From the NCBI GenBank assembly GCA_013152475.1, contig JAADGH010000202.1:17281-81280 (forward strand): 64,000 nt of DNA. The letters run 5' to 3'. The notes beneath the pieces are model-generated. The model saw only the letters and a list, made by a program, of their open reading frames with translations, was not told the origin of the DNA and searched no databases. Of this stretch, positions 15,768-25,607 are shown in pieces (the first letter of the stretch is position 1; every line of letters starts with the position of its first letter). The DNA comes from Planctomycetota bacterium. Lineage in GTDB: Bacteria; Planctomycetota; Brocadiia; JAADGH01. A program made the position numbers and the translations under genes.

Positions 15768-17351
15768 TCACGCATACACCCTGAAGTTGATCTCTTGGAA
15801 GATGCTGTCCTTCCACTCCAGCTCGGCGAGGCAGCCTTCATCGATGTGCCCCGACATGATTTGGTCGTAGAGGGCCAGGAACCGGTGGATGTGGTCCTTC
15901 GTCCGCCGCTCGGCGTAGGGGACCATGGTGCCGGTGGTCATGATGAAGGCCCAGTCGCTGCTCTGGGCCAGGAGGAGCTCCCGGGCGGCCTGCTTAGCGG
16001 CGCGGTCCATCAATCCGCCTTCGTGCATGCAGCGCCGCGCGATCTCGATCATGCGATATTCGCATTTGTGGAGGTAGCGATAGATCCAGTCGTTGGACCC
16101 GTTGAGCCAGACCTCGTAGTAGCCTTTGTCGCCCCAGGAGGAGGGGGCCGGCTGGGCGACCTGATTGACCGGGTTGGCGTCCAGATAGTCGCCCGGGGTG
16201 CAGAAGGCGATGTCGCTCTGGTCGAAGGCGATCTTGCGGATGAGGAAGTTGAGGAAATCCGGCCCCTCGAACCACCAATGGCCGTAGAGCTCGGCGTCGT
16301 AGGGGGCCAGGATGATGGGCATGCGCTGAAGTTGTTCGCACAGGAACCTGGCCTGGTGCTGGCGGTTGAACATGAAGTTGCCGGCGTGTTCGGCGGCCCT
16401 GTCACGGGCTGCGCCGGGGTAATAGGGCTGTTTCGCCCCGAGGTCGACGTCGCCGGTGATCCGATGATACTTGATGCCCAGGTTGCGGCGCTGTCCGTCG
16501 GCGTGGAGGTAGGGGCGGACGTGTTCGTAGTCGCCGTCATAGCCCAGGTCGCGGTAGAAGTCGCGGTAGTTGTAGTCGCCGGGGTATCCCTCCTTGGAGC
16601 TCCAGACCTGCTTCGAGGACTCCAGGTCGCGCCCGAATGCCGCGACGCCGTTGTGACAGTAGATGGGTGCGAAGACGCCCATTCGTGGGCGGGGGTCGGC
16701 GTTTTGCACCCCGTGGGCGTCGATGATGAAATAGTCAATCCCCTGCTCGGCAAGGAGGTATTCCAGGCCATAGGTGTAGGCGCACTCGGGCAGCCATATG
16801 CCGCGCGGCGGCTGTCCAAAGTGTTTTTCATAGTTGGAGCGGGCCACGGTGAGCTGCGCCCGGACGCTGTTCTGGGTGGCCATCAGCGGCAGGAAGCCGT
16901 GGGTGGCGGCGCAGGTGAGGATTTCGAGTCGCCCTTGCTCCTGGAGCCTCCGGAACGCGCCGACGAGGTTGCGTCCGTACTTCTCTTCGAAGATGTATCG
17001 AGCGCGTTTGTATCGCTCCTCATACATGAAGGCCGCCTCGCGGAACGGCGAGTGCTCGTCGTGGCGCCGGGCCTCCTTCTCGGACAGGGCGATACGCTTT
17101 GTGATGTAGCGCAGATAGCGCTCCTGCAGGAGGGGATCTACCAGCATCTCACACAGCGGCGGTGTGAGCGACATCGCCATGCGGAACGGGATGCTCTCCT
17201 CGACCAGGGAATCGAAGACGTCGATCAGAGGGATGTACGTCTCGGTTATGGCCTCGAAGAGCCAGTCTTCTTCGAGGAATTCCTCATGCTCAGGGTGCTT
17301 GACAAAGGGAAGGTGGGCATGAAGCACAAACGAAAGATAACCAACTGCCAT
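15768..17351 (-). CDS. GH57 1,4-alpha-glucan branching enzyme
   Basis: A 527-residue GH57 enzyme with a DUF1957-type C-terminal region. It likely makes alpha-1,6 branches in glycogen. The start HAHLPFV (H11, H13) is the family's first conserved region. The nucleophile is E189 in GIWLPECAY, and the general acid is D352 in APYDAELYGHWW; both fall within a few residues of their positions in the Thermococcus TK1436 branching enzyme. No signal peptide, so it is cytoplasmic. It follows the DUF4912 gene by 71 bp within an operon with glgC and glgA, which fits glycogen synthesis. Confidence 0.92.
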   Translation of the reverse strand: MAVGYLSFVLHAHLPFVKHPEHEEFLEEDWLFEAITETYIPLIDVFDSLVEESIPFRMAMSLTPPLCEMLVDPLLQERYLRYITKRIALSEKEARRHDEHSPFREAAFMYEERYKRARYIFEEKYGRNLVGAFRRLQEQGRLEILTCAATHGFLPLMATQNSVRAQLTVARSNYEKHFGQPPRGIWLPECAYTYGLEYLLAEQGIDYFIIDAHGVQNADPRPRMGVFAPIYCHNGVAAFGRDLESSKQVWSSKEGYPGDYNYRDFYRDLGYDGDYEHVRPYLHADGQRRNLGIKYHRITGDVDLGAKQPYYPGAARDRAAEHAGNFMFNRQHQARFLCEQLQRMPIILAPYDAELYGHWWFEGPDFLNFLIRKIAFDQSDIAFCTPGDYLDANPVNQVAQPAPSSWGDKGYYEVWLNGSNDWIYRYLHKCEYRMIEIARRCMHEGGLMDRAAKQAARELLLAQSSDWAFIMTTGTMVPYAERRTKDHIHRFLALYDQIMSGHIDEGCLAELEWKDSIFQEINFRVYA

Positions 17352-17422
17352 GGTACACGTTCCATGTGAAAAGTGGGAACAAGTTGCCTTAACTCACAAT
17401 AGGGCCACGAACACCGATCTTC

Positions 17423-18196
17423 TTACTTGTGGGGTGGTCGGCCGCTGGGCGGATATCGGCCCGGGCTCGTGGGGCCGCCCGCGCGGCTCGACGTCTCGGT
17501 GAAGGGGGCCTCCCCGCCCGGTGGGGCGGACGCCGGTTCCATCTCGAATTCCTTCTCGCTGAGCTTGATGGGCCAGCGTGACGTCCGCCTGGCCCACGTT
17601 TCCGTCCGGTCTTCGCTCGGGGTGCCGCTGGGCGTGGAGACCTCTTCGGTGCTGGCGGCGACGACGAACGCGCCGCTCTCATCATAGAAGCCGATTTGGA
17701 CGGAGGCGTGCTTGGTCTCGCCGGTTCGCACGTACCAATTGTTTGCGCCCACATAGACCCCGATCTCCTGCTGCACGCTGCCGTCCTGGTCCAGGACGCG
17801 CAGGTGCCAGGGCAGTTGGGTGAACTCCCTTCCTCCTCCGCGGGCCTGGACGAGTTGGTTGCTGCCGTCGCCGTAGAGTTCCCAGTAGACGAAGACCCAA
17901 TCGGGATCGCGAACCAGGGCGTGGATGCGATCATCGCCGAAGCCGGCCGGGAGGTCGGCGCCGCGGTCGATGTAGGGTCCTGTGATGGTCGGCTCGGGCG
18001 GTAGGGGCGCCTCAACCCGGGCTTCTATGGGCTCGATAGGTGGCTGGACTTTGGGAGCGGCCGCCGGTGTCTTTCTTCGCGCGACTTTCTTCTTGGCGGT
18101 CTTTTTCGACGTCTTTTTCTGGGTTGTTTTCTTGGCCGCTTTCTTGGCTGTGGTTTTCTTTCTTGCGGACTTCTTTTTTTTCTCAGCGTTGCTCAT
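17423..18196 (-). CDS. DUF4912 protein with histone-H1-like basic tail
   Basis: A 257-residue protein. Residues 1-45 are almost all Lys, Ala, Thr and Arg in AKK/TKK repeats, like histone-H1-type or nucleic-acid/polyanion-binding tails. A proline-rich linker follows. Residues about 85-195 form a DUF4912 domain (HALVRDPDWVFVYWEL, LRVLDQDGSV, NNWYVRTG), which has a carbohydrate-binding-like beta fold and is often found next to GH57 enzymes. The C-terminus is proline/glycine rich and disordered-looking. The lysine-rich end could tether the protein to DNA or to another polyanion; that is speculation. It lies 11 nt after glgC. Confidence 0.85.
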   Translation of the reverse strand: MSNAEKKKKSARKKTTAKKAAKKTTQKKTSKKTAKKKVARRKTPAAAPKVQPPIEPIEARVEAPLPPEPTITGPYIDRGADLPAGFGDDRIHALVRDPDWVFVYWELYGDGSNQLVQARGGGREFTQLPWHLRVLDQDGSVQQEIGVYVGANNWYVRTGETKHASVQIGFYDESGAFVVAASTEEVSTPSGTPSEDRTETWARRTSRWPIKLSEKEFEMEPASAPPGGEAPFTETSSRAGGPTSPGRYPPSGRPPHK

Positions 18197-18207
18197 GACG
18201 ATCCTCG

Positions 18208-19464
18208 CTACCTTTGAATCTGTTCAATTGGTGTACCTTTTGGGACGACAACGATGCCCGAATCGGTCACTTTGAATCGCTTGGCTTCTTCCTCCGGATT
18301 GCGTCCGATCTCGACGCCTGGCGGGACCTCTACGCCTTTGTCGATAATGGCCTTTTGGATCGTTGCGCCGCGCCCGATCTTGACCCCCTCCATGAGGATG
18401 GACTCCGAGATGTTGGCGTAGCTGTTGACGCGCACGCCGGGAGAGAGGATGCTCCGCTCCACCCGCCCGCCGCTGATGATGCACCCTCCGGATACGAGCG
18501 AGCTGACCACCATGCCGAATCGGCCGCCGGGGTAGTCGTCTGCATGGACGGTTTTCGCGGGGGGGTATTGCTCCTGGTAGGTCCGAATCGGCCAGTTGGG
18601 GCTGTAGAGGTCGAAGACGGGGTCCACTTGCACCAAGTCGATATTTGCCTCCCAGTAGGCGTCGATGGTGCCGATGTCCCGCCAGTACTGGATGTCCTTT
18701 CGGTTTTCGTCCTGGAACTCATATGCATAGACGCGGTCCTGTTTCACCATCTTGGGGATGATGTTCTTCCCGAAGTCATGGGCGGTGTTGCTCTTGGCGT
18801 CGGCAATGATGTTGCGAATGAGTTTCTCGATGGAGAAGATATAGACGCCCATAGAGGCCAGGGCCTTGGTCGGGTCGCTCGGCATGGGCTTCGGGTCCTT
18901 GGGCTTCTCGTCGAAGCGCACGATGCGTTGGGAGGAGTCGATCCCCGCCACGCCGAAGCGTGTTGCCTCCTGGAGGTCGACCGTGATGCAGGAGATCGTG
19001 AGGTCGGCCTGCTTGGCGATGTGGAAGGCCAGCATATCGGCGTAGTTCATCTTGTAGACGTGATCTCCGGAGAGGATGAGGACATAGTTTGGCCGCTCCT
19101 GTTGCAGCGTGTAGATATTCTGGTAGATGGCGTCGGCCGTGCCGCGATACCAGGCGTCGCTGGCGCGCAACTGCGGCGGAATGGAGGCGATCGACTCCCC
19201 CAGGGACCGGGGGAGTATGTTCCAGGCCAGTTCGAGGTGCCGATTGAGGGAGAACGACTTGTATTGGGTAAGGACATAGACACGCCGGATGCCCGAGTTG
19301 ATGCAGTTGCTCAAGGTGAAGTCGATGATGCGGTAGATCCCGCCGAAGGGCACGGCGGGCTTCGCCCGGTCGCGGGTGAGCGGGTAGAGCCGCTCCCCCT
19401 GGCCGCCGGCCAGGACCATGGCTGTAACCTTCTCGAACGTCTTTGGCCCCAGAGACAAAGTCAT
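18208..19464 (-). CDS. glgC: Glucose-1-phosphate adenylyltransferase GlgC
   Basis: Makes ADP-glucose from ATP and glucose-1-phosphate, the committed step of bacterial glycogen synthesis. The protein is 418 residues. The nucleotidyltransferase signature AMVLAGGQGERLYPLT and RAKPAVPFGG starts at about residue 14; ILSGDHVYKMNY marks the active-site region. The C-terminal ~100 residues form the left-handed beta-helix (SILSPGVRVNSYANISES, GRGATIQKAIIDKGV). The ATG at 19464 overlaps the response-regulator stop codon by 4 nt, so the two are translationally coupled. Longer in-frame starts would run into the regulator gene. Confidence 0.95.
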   Translation of the reverse strand: MTLSLGPKTFEKVTAMVLAGGQGERLYPLTRDRAKPAVPFGGIYRIIDFTLSNCINSGIRRVYVLTQYKSFSLNRHLELAWNILPRSLGESIASIPPQLRASDAWYRGTADAIYQNIYTLQQERPNYVLILSGDHVYKMNYADMLAFHIAKQADLTISCITVDLQEATRFGVAGIDSSQRIVRFDEKPKDPKPMPSDPTKALASMGVYIFSIEKLIRNIIADAKSNTAHDFGKNIIPKMVKQDRVYAYEFQDENRKDIQYWRDIGTIDAYWEANIDLVQVDPVFDLYSPNWPIRTYQEQYPPAKTVHADDYPGGRFGMVVSSLVSGGCIISGGRVERSILSPGVRVNSYANISESILMEGVKIGRGATIQKAIIDKGVEVPPGVEIGRNPEEEAKRFKVTDSGIVVVPKGTPIEQIQR

Positions 19465-19877
19465 TTTTCCTTGCCCTCGCTTTTCTCGTTGGATTCGGGT
19501 TGGTCCTCGGGGCCTTGAGTACGGGCGGAGAGGATCTCGCAAATTTTGCCCTTGAGCTCCCGCATGTCCGACGACTTGATAACATAGGCGTCGGCCGACC
19601 AAGTCATGAAGTTATCCTTGTAGGAGGCGTAGGCGGTGTTGAGGATAACGGGGATCCGGTTGTTTTTCGCCAGGATCTTGCTCAGGGCTTCAATGCCGTC
19701 CATGTTGGGCATGGCGATGTCCATTACGATGATATCGAACGGCTGCTCCTCGGCCTTTTGGACGGCTTCCTTTCCGTCACATGCCAGGATCACGTCATAA
19801 CCTTCGGCCTCCAACTCGGTCTGGTAGAGAAGGCGTTGATTGCGGTCGTCTTCCACGACGAGGATCGTTGCACTCAT
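19461..19877 (-). CDS. CheY-like response regulator
   Basis: A 138-residue receiver domain with an acidic/lysine-rich tail and no DNA-binding output domain. The phosphorylation pocket is intact: D10, D11, D53 (IIVMDIAMP), the NTAY threonine and the IKSS lysine. It follows the histidine kinase gene by 28 bp and overlaps glgC by 4 nt. It probably signals by protein-protein contact. Its position inside the glucan operon suggests that one of the glycogen enzymes, or transcription of the operon, is its target; this is inference. Confidence 0.92.
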   Translation of the reverse strand: MSATILVVEDDRNQRLLYQTELEAEGYDVILACDGKEAVQKAEEQPFDIIVMDIAMPNMDGIEALSKILAKNNRIPVILNTAYASYKDNFMTWSADAYVIKSSDMRELKGKICEILSARTQGPEDQPESNEKSEGKEK

Positions 19878-19905
19878 GTATCGGCCCTCCTTTTCCTCTC
19901 CTTAA

Positions 19906-22900
19906 CTAAAGGGATTGCACATGTTCATGGGTAAGCGGAAGCATCAAATTGAAGGTGGTGCCCTCTCCCACGGTACTCTCCACGAAAATATCTCCCCCAT
20001 GGTCCTCGACCACCTTGCGTGTTACGGCCAGCCCGAGGCCCGTGCCGTCCGGCTTTTTTGTGAAGAATGGGTTGAACATATTCTCCAGCACCTCGGGCGA
20101 CATGCCTTCGCCGGTGTCGCGGACCTCGATCTTCAGGTAGTCCTCCTGCAGGCGCGTCGCAATGGTTATACGCCCCCCCGCCTGCGTGCGAAGCGAGTCG
20201 AGCCCATTGCGGAGCAGATTCAGCAGAACCTGTCGAATCTGGCCCGGATCAACCATGACATCCGGAATGCCCTCGGTAAGATCGCGATGCAGTTCGACCT
20301 GAGCCTGGGCGAACTGGGGTTGCACAAACTCGCATACCTCGTTGATGAGCTGGTTCAGATTGGTCCGTTCTTTTTTCGGTTCCGCCGGTTTGGTGAAGTT
20401 GAGCACATTGGCCAGGATGCGTTCCAGGCGCGACACCTCCTCGGCAATGATCTCGGCGGCCTGAGCGATGGGGGAGTGGTTCGTGGCCTGGCGGGTGATG
20501 GACCGGGCGAAGCCGCCGATGGTCACGAGGGGGTTGCGGATTTCATGGGCCACGTGGGCGGCCATGTTCCCGATGGCGGCGAGGCGTTCGGAGCGCACCA
20601 GGCGATCGCGCGTTTCGGCGAGCTGGTGGTAGTTGTCTTCCAGCCGCTGGTAGGCCTCGGCGTTGTCGATGGTAAGACCGGCGCGGGCGGCGAACATATT
20701 CAGCATGGAAATCTGTTGGTCGGTGATGGGCTTGCCGCTGTAGAGATTGTCCGCCAGGATGGCGCCGATGGCCTCGCCTCGGGCAATAAGAGGGACACAG
20801 ACGAACTGCTGGAGGTTGAGGGCGGAGCGAATCTGCTCGTTCGTGCGCGGGTCCTTCTCTGCATCGGCCACAAAGATCGGCTGTTTCTCGCGCACCGCGA
20901 GGACCGGAATCTGCGCCGTGTCGTCGAGGGAGAAGTTCAGCGACCGGAGGATATGGTTGAGTGTGGTCTCCGGCTGGTTGGCCATTGTATCGTACTCGGC
21001 AAGGATTTGGCGCAGAGACTTCCGCTCGGCTTCGGCCTTCCGCCAGATGCGCGCGGCGTCCTCGGCACTGGCAGGCCCCACGGCCATGGTGCCATCGAGG
21101 GTGTGGCTCTCGGTGTTGCGGAGCCAGAGAAACGCCCGATTGAACCCGATGGCGGCCCCCGCGGTGACGCAGGTCAGGGCGGCAAAGATGGCTCGGTCCC
21201 GCTCGAGTGTCTCCTGCATCACGGCGCTCAGCTCGCGGATCAGGTTGAGTTCTTCCATGCGTTCGGCGTGATTGGTGATGTCCTGTGAGAGTTTCAGCAC
21301 CTGGGTCACTTTGCCGTTTGTGTCGCGGATGGGTGTGACCACGCTGAGGAAGTGCCTGCGTTTGCCGTCGCTGGTGTAGTTGACATGCTCCTCGCGGCGG
21401 ACCTCGCCCGTGTCAAACGTCTCGAGGGCGACGCAGCCCTTGCAGATGGTGCTATATCCGTGGTACAGCTCAAAGCAGTGCATCCCGGTCACATCGGCGC
21501 CCGGGCGGAACCAGTCCACCACCGCTTTGTTGGCCCAGACGACGCGCATGTTGCGGTCGATGAGGGATACGCCGGCGCCCATGGCGGTGAGCACATTGGT
21601 CAGGTTTTCCTGTTCGCGTCGGGCCTCGTCCTCGGCGCGCTTGCGCTCCGTTACGTCCTGCAGGCACACGGTGAATCCGATCTGGTTTCCGGAGTCGTCG
21701 TAGAGGTTGGCAAGGGCCTCGTAGACCCACAGGTCGCGGCCGTCCTTGGTCCGCATTGGGCGTTCCATCTGGACGCTGCCCCATGTGCGGCATTCGGACA
21801 GGAGGTCCTCCACGTTGAACCCACCGGGGGTCTGAAAGCCATGTTTTTTCTTGCCGATCATTTCCTGGGCGGTGTACCCGAGCATCCGTTCGTTGCCAGT
21901 GCTCCAGTAGGTGTAGACGCCGTTCATATCGATGGCGCCCACGCCGATGGGTAGGTGGGTCATCATGTGGGTCAGGCGGCGCTGCGCCTCGCGGGCCTCC
22001 ATACGCAGCCGCGCGGCCTCCACCCCGTCGGCGATGATTCGCGAGATCATCTGCATGGCCGTGACATCGCGCTCGTCAAAGGCCGCGAGGCGGGTGCACT
22101 CGACGTTGATTACGCCCACCACCTCCCCACGAATCTTGATTGGCACGCAGAGTTCGGACCGCCCCTTTCGCTCGGCGTCGTGGGCGATGATGTGCCGCGG
22201 CTCCTTCGTCACGTCGTTCGCCACCAGTGGCTCGCCCTGCTGGGCGACCCAGCCGACCATTCCCTCGCCGATCTTCTGGCGGTAGCCCTGTTGCATGAGG
22301 TCGCCGAACGCTCCCGCCTGGCCCCTCATGACGACCTCGCCGGCCTCCTTGTCCACGAGGAAAAGGCCCACATCGTAATATGCGAAGGTCTGTTGCACCA
22401 CGGAGGCGACGGCGTCGAGGAGCTCGTGGAGCTCCACATCGGCGCCGACCAGGGTACTCACCTCGTTGATCATGGCCAGTTCGGCGGAGCGTCGCTTGCT
22501 CATCTCGGTGAGGCGCAAGTGGTTGATGGCGGTGGTCACCTCGTCCGCGATACGGCGCAGGGCGTTCGTGTCGGTGTTGGAGTAGGCGCGCGGTGTGTAT
22601 GCGCCGAGGAGGATCGCCCCGAGGGTTTGGTCCTGCAACTGCAGAGGCGAGGTGATGTACGATTGGATGCCGAACTCGCTCAGCCATGGGTCCAGCGTCT
22701 TTTCGCTGACCTCATCGATGCGAATGGGTTCCTTCTGCTGGCTTGCTTGGCCGAGCACCAGGTCTCCGCGAGGGACGATCTCGCTCCGGGGCGGTCCCTG
22801 GGTGTCCGGAAGTCGCACGGCGTGTACTTCCATGTTGGCGTTGTTGTCGCGGAGCAGGCCGATCACAAGGCAGTCGAACCGAATCAGACCGGACAGTTCC

Positions 22901-23454
22901 TTGGCAAGGAGGCTCGCGATTTTCTCCATCGATGAGGCCGAGATGATGCCCAGGCTGATTCGGCTGACTGCCGCATAGACCTCGGAGCGGAGCTCCACTT
23001 CCTGGAGGCGCGCAACGCTGTACTTGCGGTAGAGTTCGTGTGTGCGCAGCCGGGCCTCGTCGATCTCCGCCTCGAACCGGCTGCAGAGCTTCGACAGCGT
23101 GCGCCAATCGGCGCCGAAGCGGGCTACGAGAAGGCTCATCACCGTCTTTTTGAGGAGCATCTCCACCCGCGCAATGTCGGTGGGGGAGGAATCCGAATCG
23201 AGGGCCTGCCACATGAGCTGGGGCAGAAACTCGCCGCCGATGGCCGTGTCCGGGTTGGCGATATGGTCCACGATCAGGTCGTAGAAGCTGGACATGCGCT
23301 CCTGGAACGCCTCTTCTCCGATGGTGGCCGTGAGCTGCTGGGCGTGGGGCAGCGCCTTCACCTCAGCGGTCCATGCCTCCATGGCGTCCGGCTTCACTTC
23401 TTTCAGGAAGCTGACGAGGAGAGCCGATGACTTGTCTTCCGGACTCGTACTCAT
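19906..23454 (-). CDS. Multi-domain soluble sensor histidine kinase
   Basis: An 1182-residue cytoplasmic kinase with no clear membrane helices. Rough order: an RsbR-N/globin-like N-terminal domain (about 10-150), GAF (165-320), GAF (330-485), PAS (495-610), PAS (620-740), GAF (760-945), HisKA with H970 (AHVAHEIRNPLVT), and HATPase (NLLRNGLDSL, DTGEGMSP, GTGLGLAV). The second PAS contains a cysteine set C660, C671 and C674 (ICKGC) that could bind metal or heme or act as a redox switch. Five sensory domains imply integration of several intracellular signals. It lies between the GH57 glucanotransferase (22 bp) and its likely partner receiver (28 bp). Confidence 0.92.
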   Translation of the reverse strand: MSTSPEDKSSALLVSFLKEVKPDAMEAWTAEVKALPHAQQLTATIGEEAFQERMSSFYDLIVDHIANPDTAIGGEFLPQLMWQALDSDSSPTDIARVEMLLKKTVMSLLVARFGADWRTLSKLCSRFEAEIDEARLRTHELYRKYSVARLQEVELRSEVYAAVSRISLGIISASSMEKIASLLAKELSGLIRFDCLVIGLLRDNNANMEVHAVRLPDTQGPPRSEIVPRGDLVLGQASQQKEPIRIDEVSEKTLDPWLSEFGIQSYITSPLQLQDQTLGAILLGAYTPRAYSNTDTNALRRIADEVTTAINHLRLTEMSKRRSAELAMINEVSTLVGADVELHELLDAVASVVQQTFAYYDVGLFLVDKEAGEVVMRGQAGAFGDLMQQGYRQKIGEGMVGWVAQQGEPLVANDVTKEPRHIIAHDAERKGRSELCVPIKIRGEVVGVINVECTRLAAFDERDVTAMQMISRIIADGVEAARLRMEAREAQRRLTHMMTHLPIGVGAIDMNGVYTYWSTGNERMLGYTAQEMIGKKKHGFQTPGGFNVEDLLSECRTWGSVQMERPMRTKDGRDLWVYEALANLYDDSGNQIGFTVCLQDVTERKRAEDEARREQENLTNVLTAMGAGVSLIDRNMRVVWANKAVVDWFRPGADVTGMHCFELYHGYSTICKGCVALETFDTGEVRREEHVNYTSDGKRRHFLSVVTPIRDTNGKVTQVLKLSQDITNHAERMEELNLIRELSAVMQETLERDRAIFAALTCVTAGAAIGFNRAFLWLRNTESHTLDGTMAVGPASAEDAARIWRKAEAERKSLRQILAEYDTMANQPETTLNHILRSLNFSLDDTAQIPVLAVREKQPIFVADAEKDPRTNEQIRSALNLQQFVCVPLIARGEAIGAILADNLYSGKPITDQQISMLNMFAARAGLTIDNAEAYQRLEDNYHQLAETRDRLVRSERLAAIGNMAAHVAHEIRNPLVTIGGFARSITRQATNHSPIAQAAEIIAEEVSRLERILANVLNFTKPAEPKKERTNLNQLINEVCEFVQPQFAQAQVELHRDLTEGIPDVMVDPGQIRQVLLNLLRNGLDSLRTQAGGRITIATRLQEDYLKIEVRDTGEGMSPEVLENMFNPFFTKKPDGTGLGLAVTRKVVEDHGGDIFVESTVGEGTTFNLMLPLTHEHVQSL

Positions 23455-23476
23455 GGCGCTGTTCCTGGACCTCGTC

Positions 23477-25603
23477 CTATGCCAGGGGGTGGACCTCCTT
23501 CCGAATCGTTACGGCCCAGCTCTTTCCCGGGTCGATCGCAATCGGCCAGCGGGGAATGATGCACGATCCCTGGTAGACCAGCTCAAAGCCGGACTCCGAC
23601 TGCGACACGGTCTGGATGGGGTAGACCCACACTTCACACGAAACAGAGAACTCATATGCCACGTCCACGCCGAGTTGCCTGTCCCTCACCGCGAGGGAGC
23701 GGATGTTGTGGAATGCGTCTTGTGCGGTTAAGGGGATCGGGCCGGCGCCCTCGCCAAGGTGGTAGGCCCGCTGCGACTCATCGCTCGAGAGCATGGCCAG
23801 GTTGAATTCCACCCCGAAGATGGTGGTCATGGGCTCTGTGTCGGTGTTGCGAATTCCATAGATCACGTCCATCCCGGCCTTCGCGTTGGTGACGCGGACC
23901 GTCTTGGCCACTTCCACCTTTGATCCGCTGTGGTCGAGGCCGCTGCGGAGCATGCTGAGCACGACGGCATCCTGTGCGCGGCTTACTCCCGCCTCATAGG
24001 ACCCTTGTGCGAAATCTCCCCAGGCCGAAGTCTTTCCCTCCACGGCATCCTCAAGAGAAAAGTCCTGGGGGAAGAAGTAGTCCACGAGGCTGTCCCGTGT
24101 GTGGGCGTCATACCAGAGCTTCTTGTCCAGCCCCGGCTGCTTCGTAGCGGTGATATGGTGGATGCTCTTTACCGCGCCGTCGTCGTCGGCCTGGGCCGCT
24201 TCCAGCAGGTGCGCGTGATAGGCCTCCTTGCGCCGGGCCACGACGCTGAGGAAATTGACCCCCTTATCGCGCACGTCGAACTCGACCATGTGACCGCCCG
24301 TGTCGGGTTTGAATACGGCCTTGATGAGCGAGTTGCTGAGCGCGATTTCCTCCTTCCCGTCGAGGTCGAGATCAAGGGCTTCAATCTCGGCCCATTTGGC
24401 TTGCTTTCGGGATGTGCCGTCGGCTATGCGCTCGGCTGCGACGAGGTGTTCGTAGACCGCCCAGCGCAGATGGGGGAGGTACAGTCCGCCGAAGACCCCA
24501 TGCCAGTAGGCGCAATTGCACTGTCCCCGGAACAGTTCCCGCTGGGCCTCGGACTTCTTGCGGCTGCTCTTCATCTCCCGGACCTTCCGGCTGACGTGGA
24601 GCATCTTGCCGTACATCCGGTTCGTTTCAGGGTATTTGACCTTGAAATTGCGCCAGAACCCGCCGCGCATGAAGGGCTTCGCTTCGTCGTAAAGCCCTGC
24701 CTTTTCCAGGCGCGTAGCGACGGCCTCGTAGCGCTCCTGGGCCGGGACGGGCAGCGCCCACTCGGTCATCTCGCGGTAGGAGGCGTCGGGCAGGTAGATC
24801 CTGCCGATAGGTTCCGCGTGATCGAGCGCCTCACTCAATGTCATCAGGTGGATCCAGTCGGCGTTCTCCTCCAGGGCCTTGAAGAACCGTTCGAGCCAGT
24901 GGTCGCCATAGACATGCTCATACGTCTCCGGCCAGACACCGAACTTTTCCCCGTCATCTCCGTAGACCAGGAGCCGGTCTCCGTCCTCCGTGGCGATTCC
25001 CTTCAGGTGCTCGACCAGCTCCTCGGGCCATCGGAAGGGGATGTAATAGCGCAAAAGCTCGCTCGACGGAAAGACGGCCAGCACCCTTCCCCGGTCCTCG
25101 GTGGTATAGTACCCCAGCAGATCTTCGCCCGATAGGCCGGCGTTCTTGAAGTGAAAGTCATCGAGGATGATATACCGGACGCCGCCGTCGACCAGCGGCG
25201 CGCAGAGGGGTTGCTCCCACACGCGCTCGGGCACCCACGCGCCTTTGACTGCCGCCTTGAAATGGGTCTTCAGGTAGTCCGTCATCATCTGGATCTGGTC
25301 GTGGCGGTCTTCGTCGGGCAGCATGACGAGGATCGGTTCGTAGAACCCGCCGCCCATGAGCTCGACCCGCCCGCCGGCCACAAGCCCGGACAGACGCTTG
25401 AAATACTCCGGATGGGCCGACTCGATCCACTCCAGCAGGCAGCCCGAATAGTGCAGCGTCGTCTTGAGGGTCGTGTGTTTCTCAAATTCGTCCAGGAAGG
25501 GCAGGTAAGACTTCTGGTAGGCCATCTCGAAGACATGGGGAAAGTTGCCCACCGGCTGGTGGTTGTGGATGGCCATTGCCAGGTTGATACGTTTCTCGCC
25601 CAT
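23477..25603 (-). CDS. GH57 4-alpha-glucanotransferase / amylase
   Basis: A 708-residue GH57 enzyme of the Thermococcus 4-alpha-glucanotransferase type, with DUF1925 and DUF1926 domains after the catalytic domain. Conserved points: NHQPVGNF at the start, nucleophile E126 in GAWVPERVWE and general acid D216/D217 in LLVYGDDGEKFG, close to E123 and D214 of the characterised enzyme. It transfers or hydrolyses alpha-1,4 glucan chains. No signal peptide, so it acts on internal glucan. Its start lies 4 nt after the glycogen synthase stop. Confidence 0.92.
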   Translation of the reverse strand: MGEKRINLAMAIHNHQPVGNFPHVFEMAYQKSYLPFLDEFEKHTTLKTTLHYSGCLLEWIESAHPEYFKRLSGLVAGGRVELMGGGFYEPILVMLPDEDRHDQIQMMTDYLKTHFKAAVKGAWVPERVWEQPLCAPLVDGGVRYIILDDFHFKNAGLSGEDLLGYYTTEDRGRVLAVFPSSELLRYYIPFRWPEELVEHLKGIATEDGDRLLVYGDDGEKFGVWPETYEHVYGDHWLERFFKALEENADWIHLMTLSEALDHAEPIGRIYLPDASYREMTEWALPVPAQERYEAVATRLEKAGLYDEAKPFMRGGFWRNFKVKYPETNRMYGKMLHVSRKVREMKSSRKKSEAQRELFRGQCNCAYWHGVFGGLYLPHLRWAVYEHLVAAERIADGTSRKQAKWAEIEALDLDLDGKEEIALSNSLIKAVFKPDTGGHMVEFDVRDKGVNFLSVVARRKEAYHAHLLEAAQADDDGAVKSIHHITATKQPGLDKKLWYDAHTRDSLVDYFFPQDFSLEDAVEGKTSAWGDFAQGSYEAGVSRAQDAVVLSMLRSGLDHSGSKVEVAKTVRVTNAKAGMDVIYGIRNTDTEPMTTIFGVEFNLAMLSSDESQRAYHLGEGAGPIPLTAQDAFHNIRSLAVRDRQLGVDVAYEFSVSCEVWVYPIQTVSQSESGFELVYQGSCIIPRWPIAIDPGKSWAVTIRKEVHPLA

Positions 25604-25607
25604 GACC

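Noticed and set aside
14041-15870. Long open frame on the plus strand opposite the DUF6785 and branching-enzyme genes
   Set aside because: Composition is Gly/Asp/Glu/His-rich low-complexity antisense of membrane helices, with no ribosome-binding site or family resemblance.
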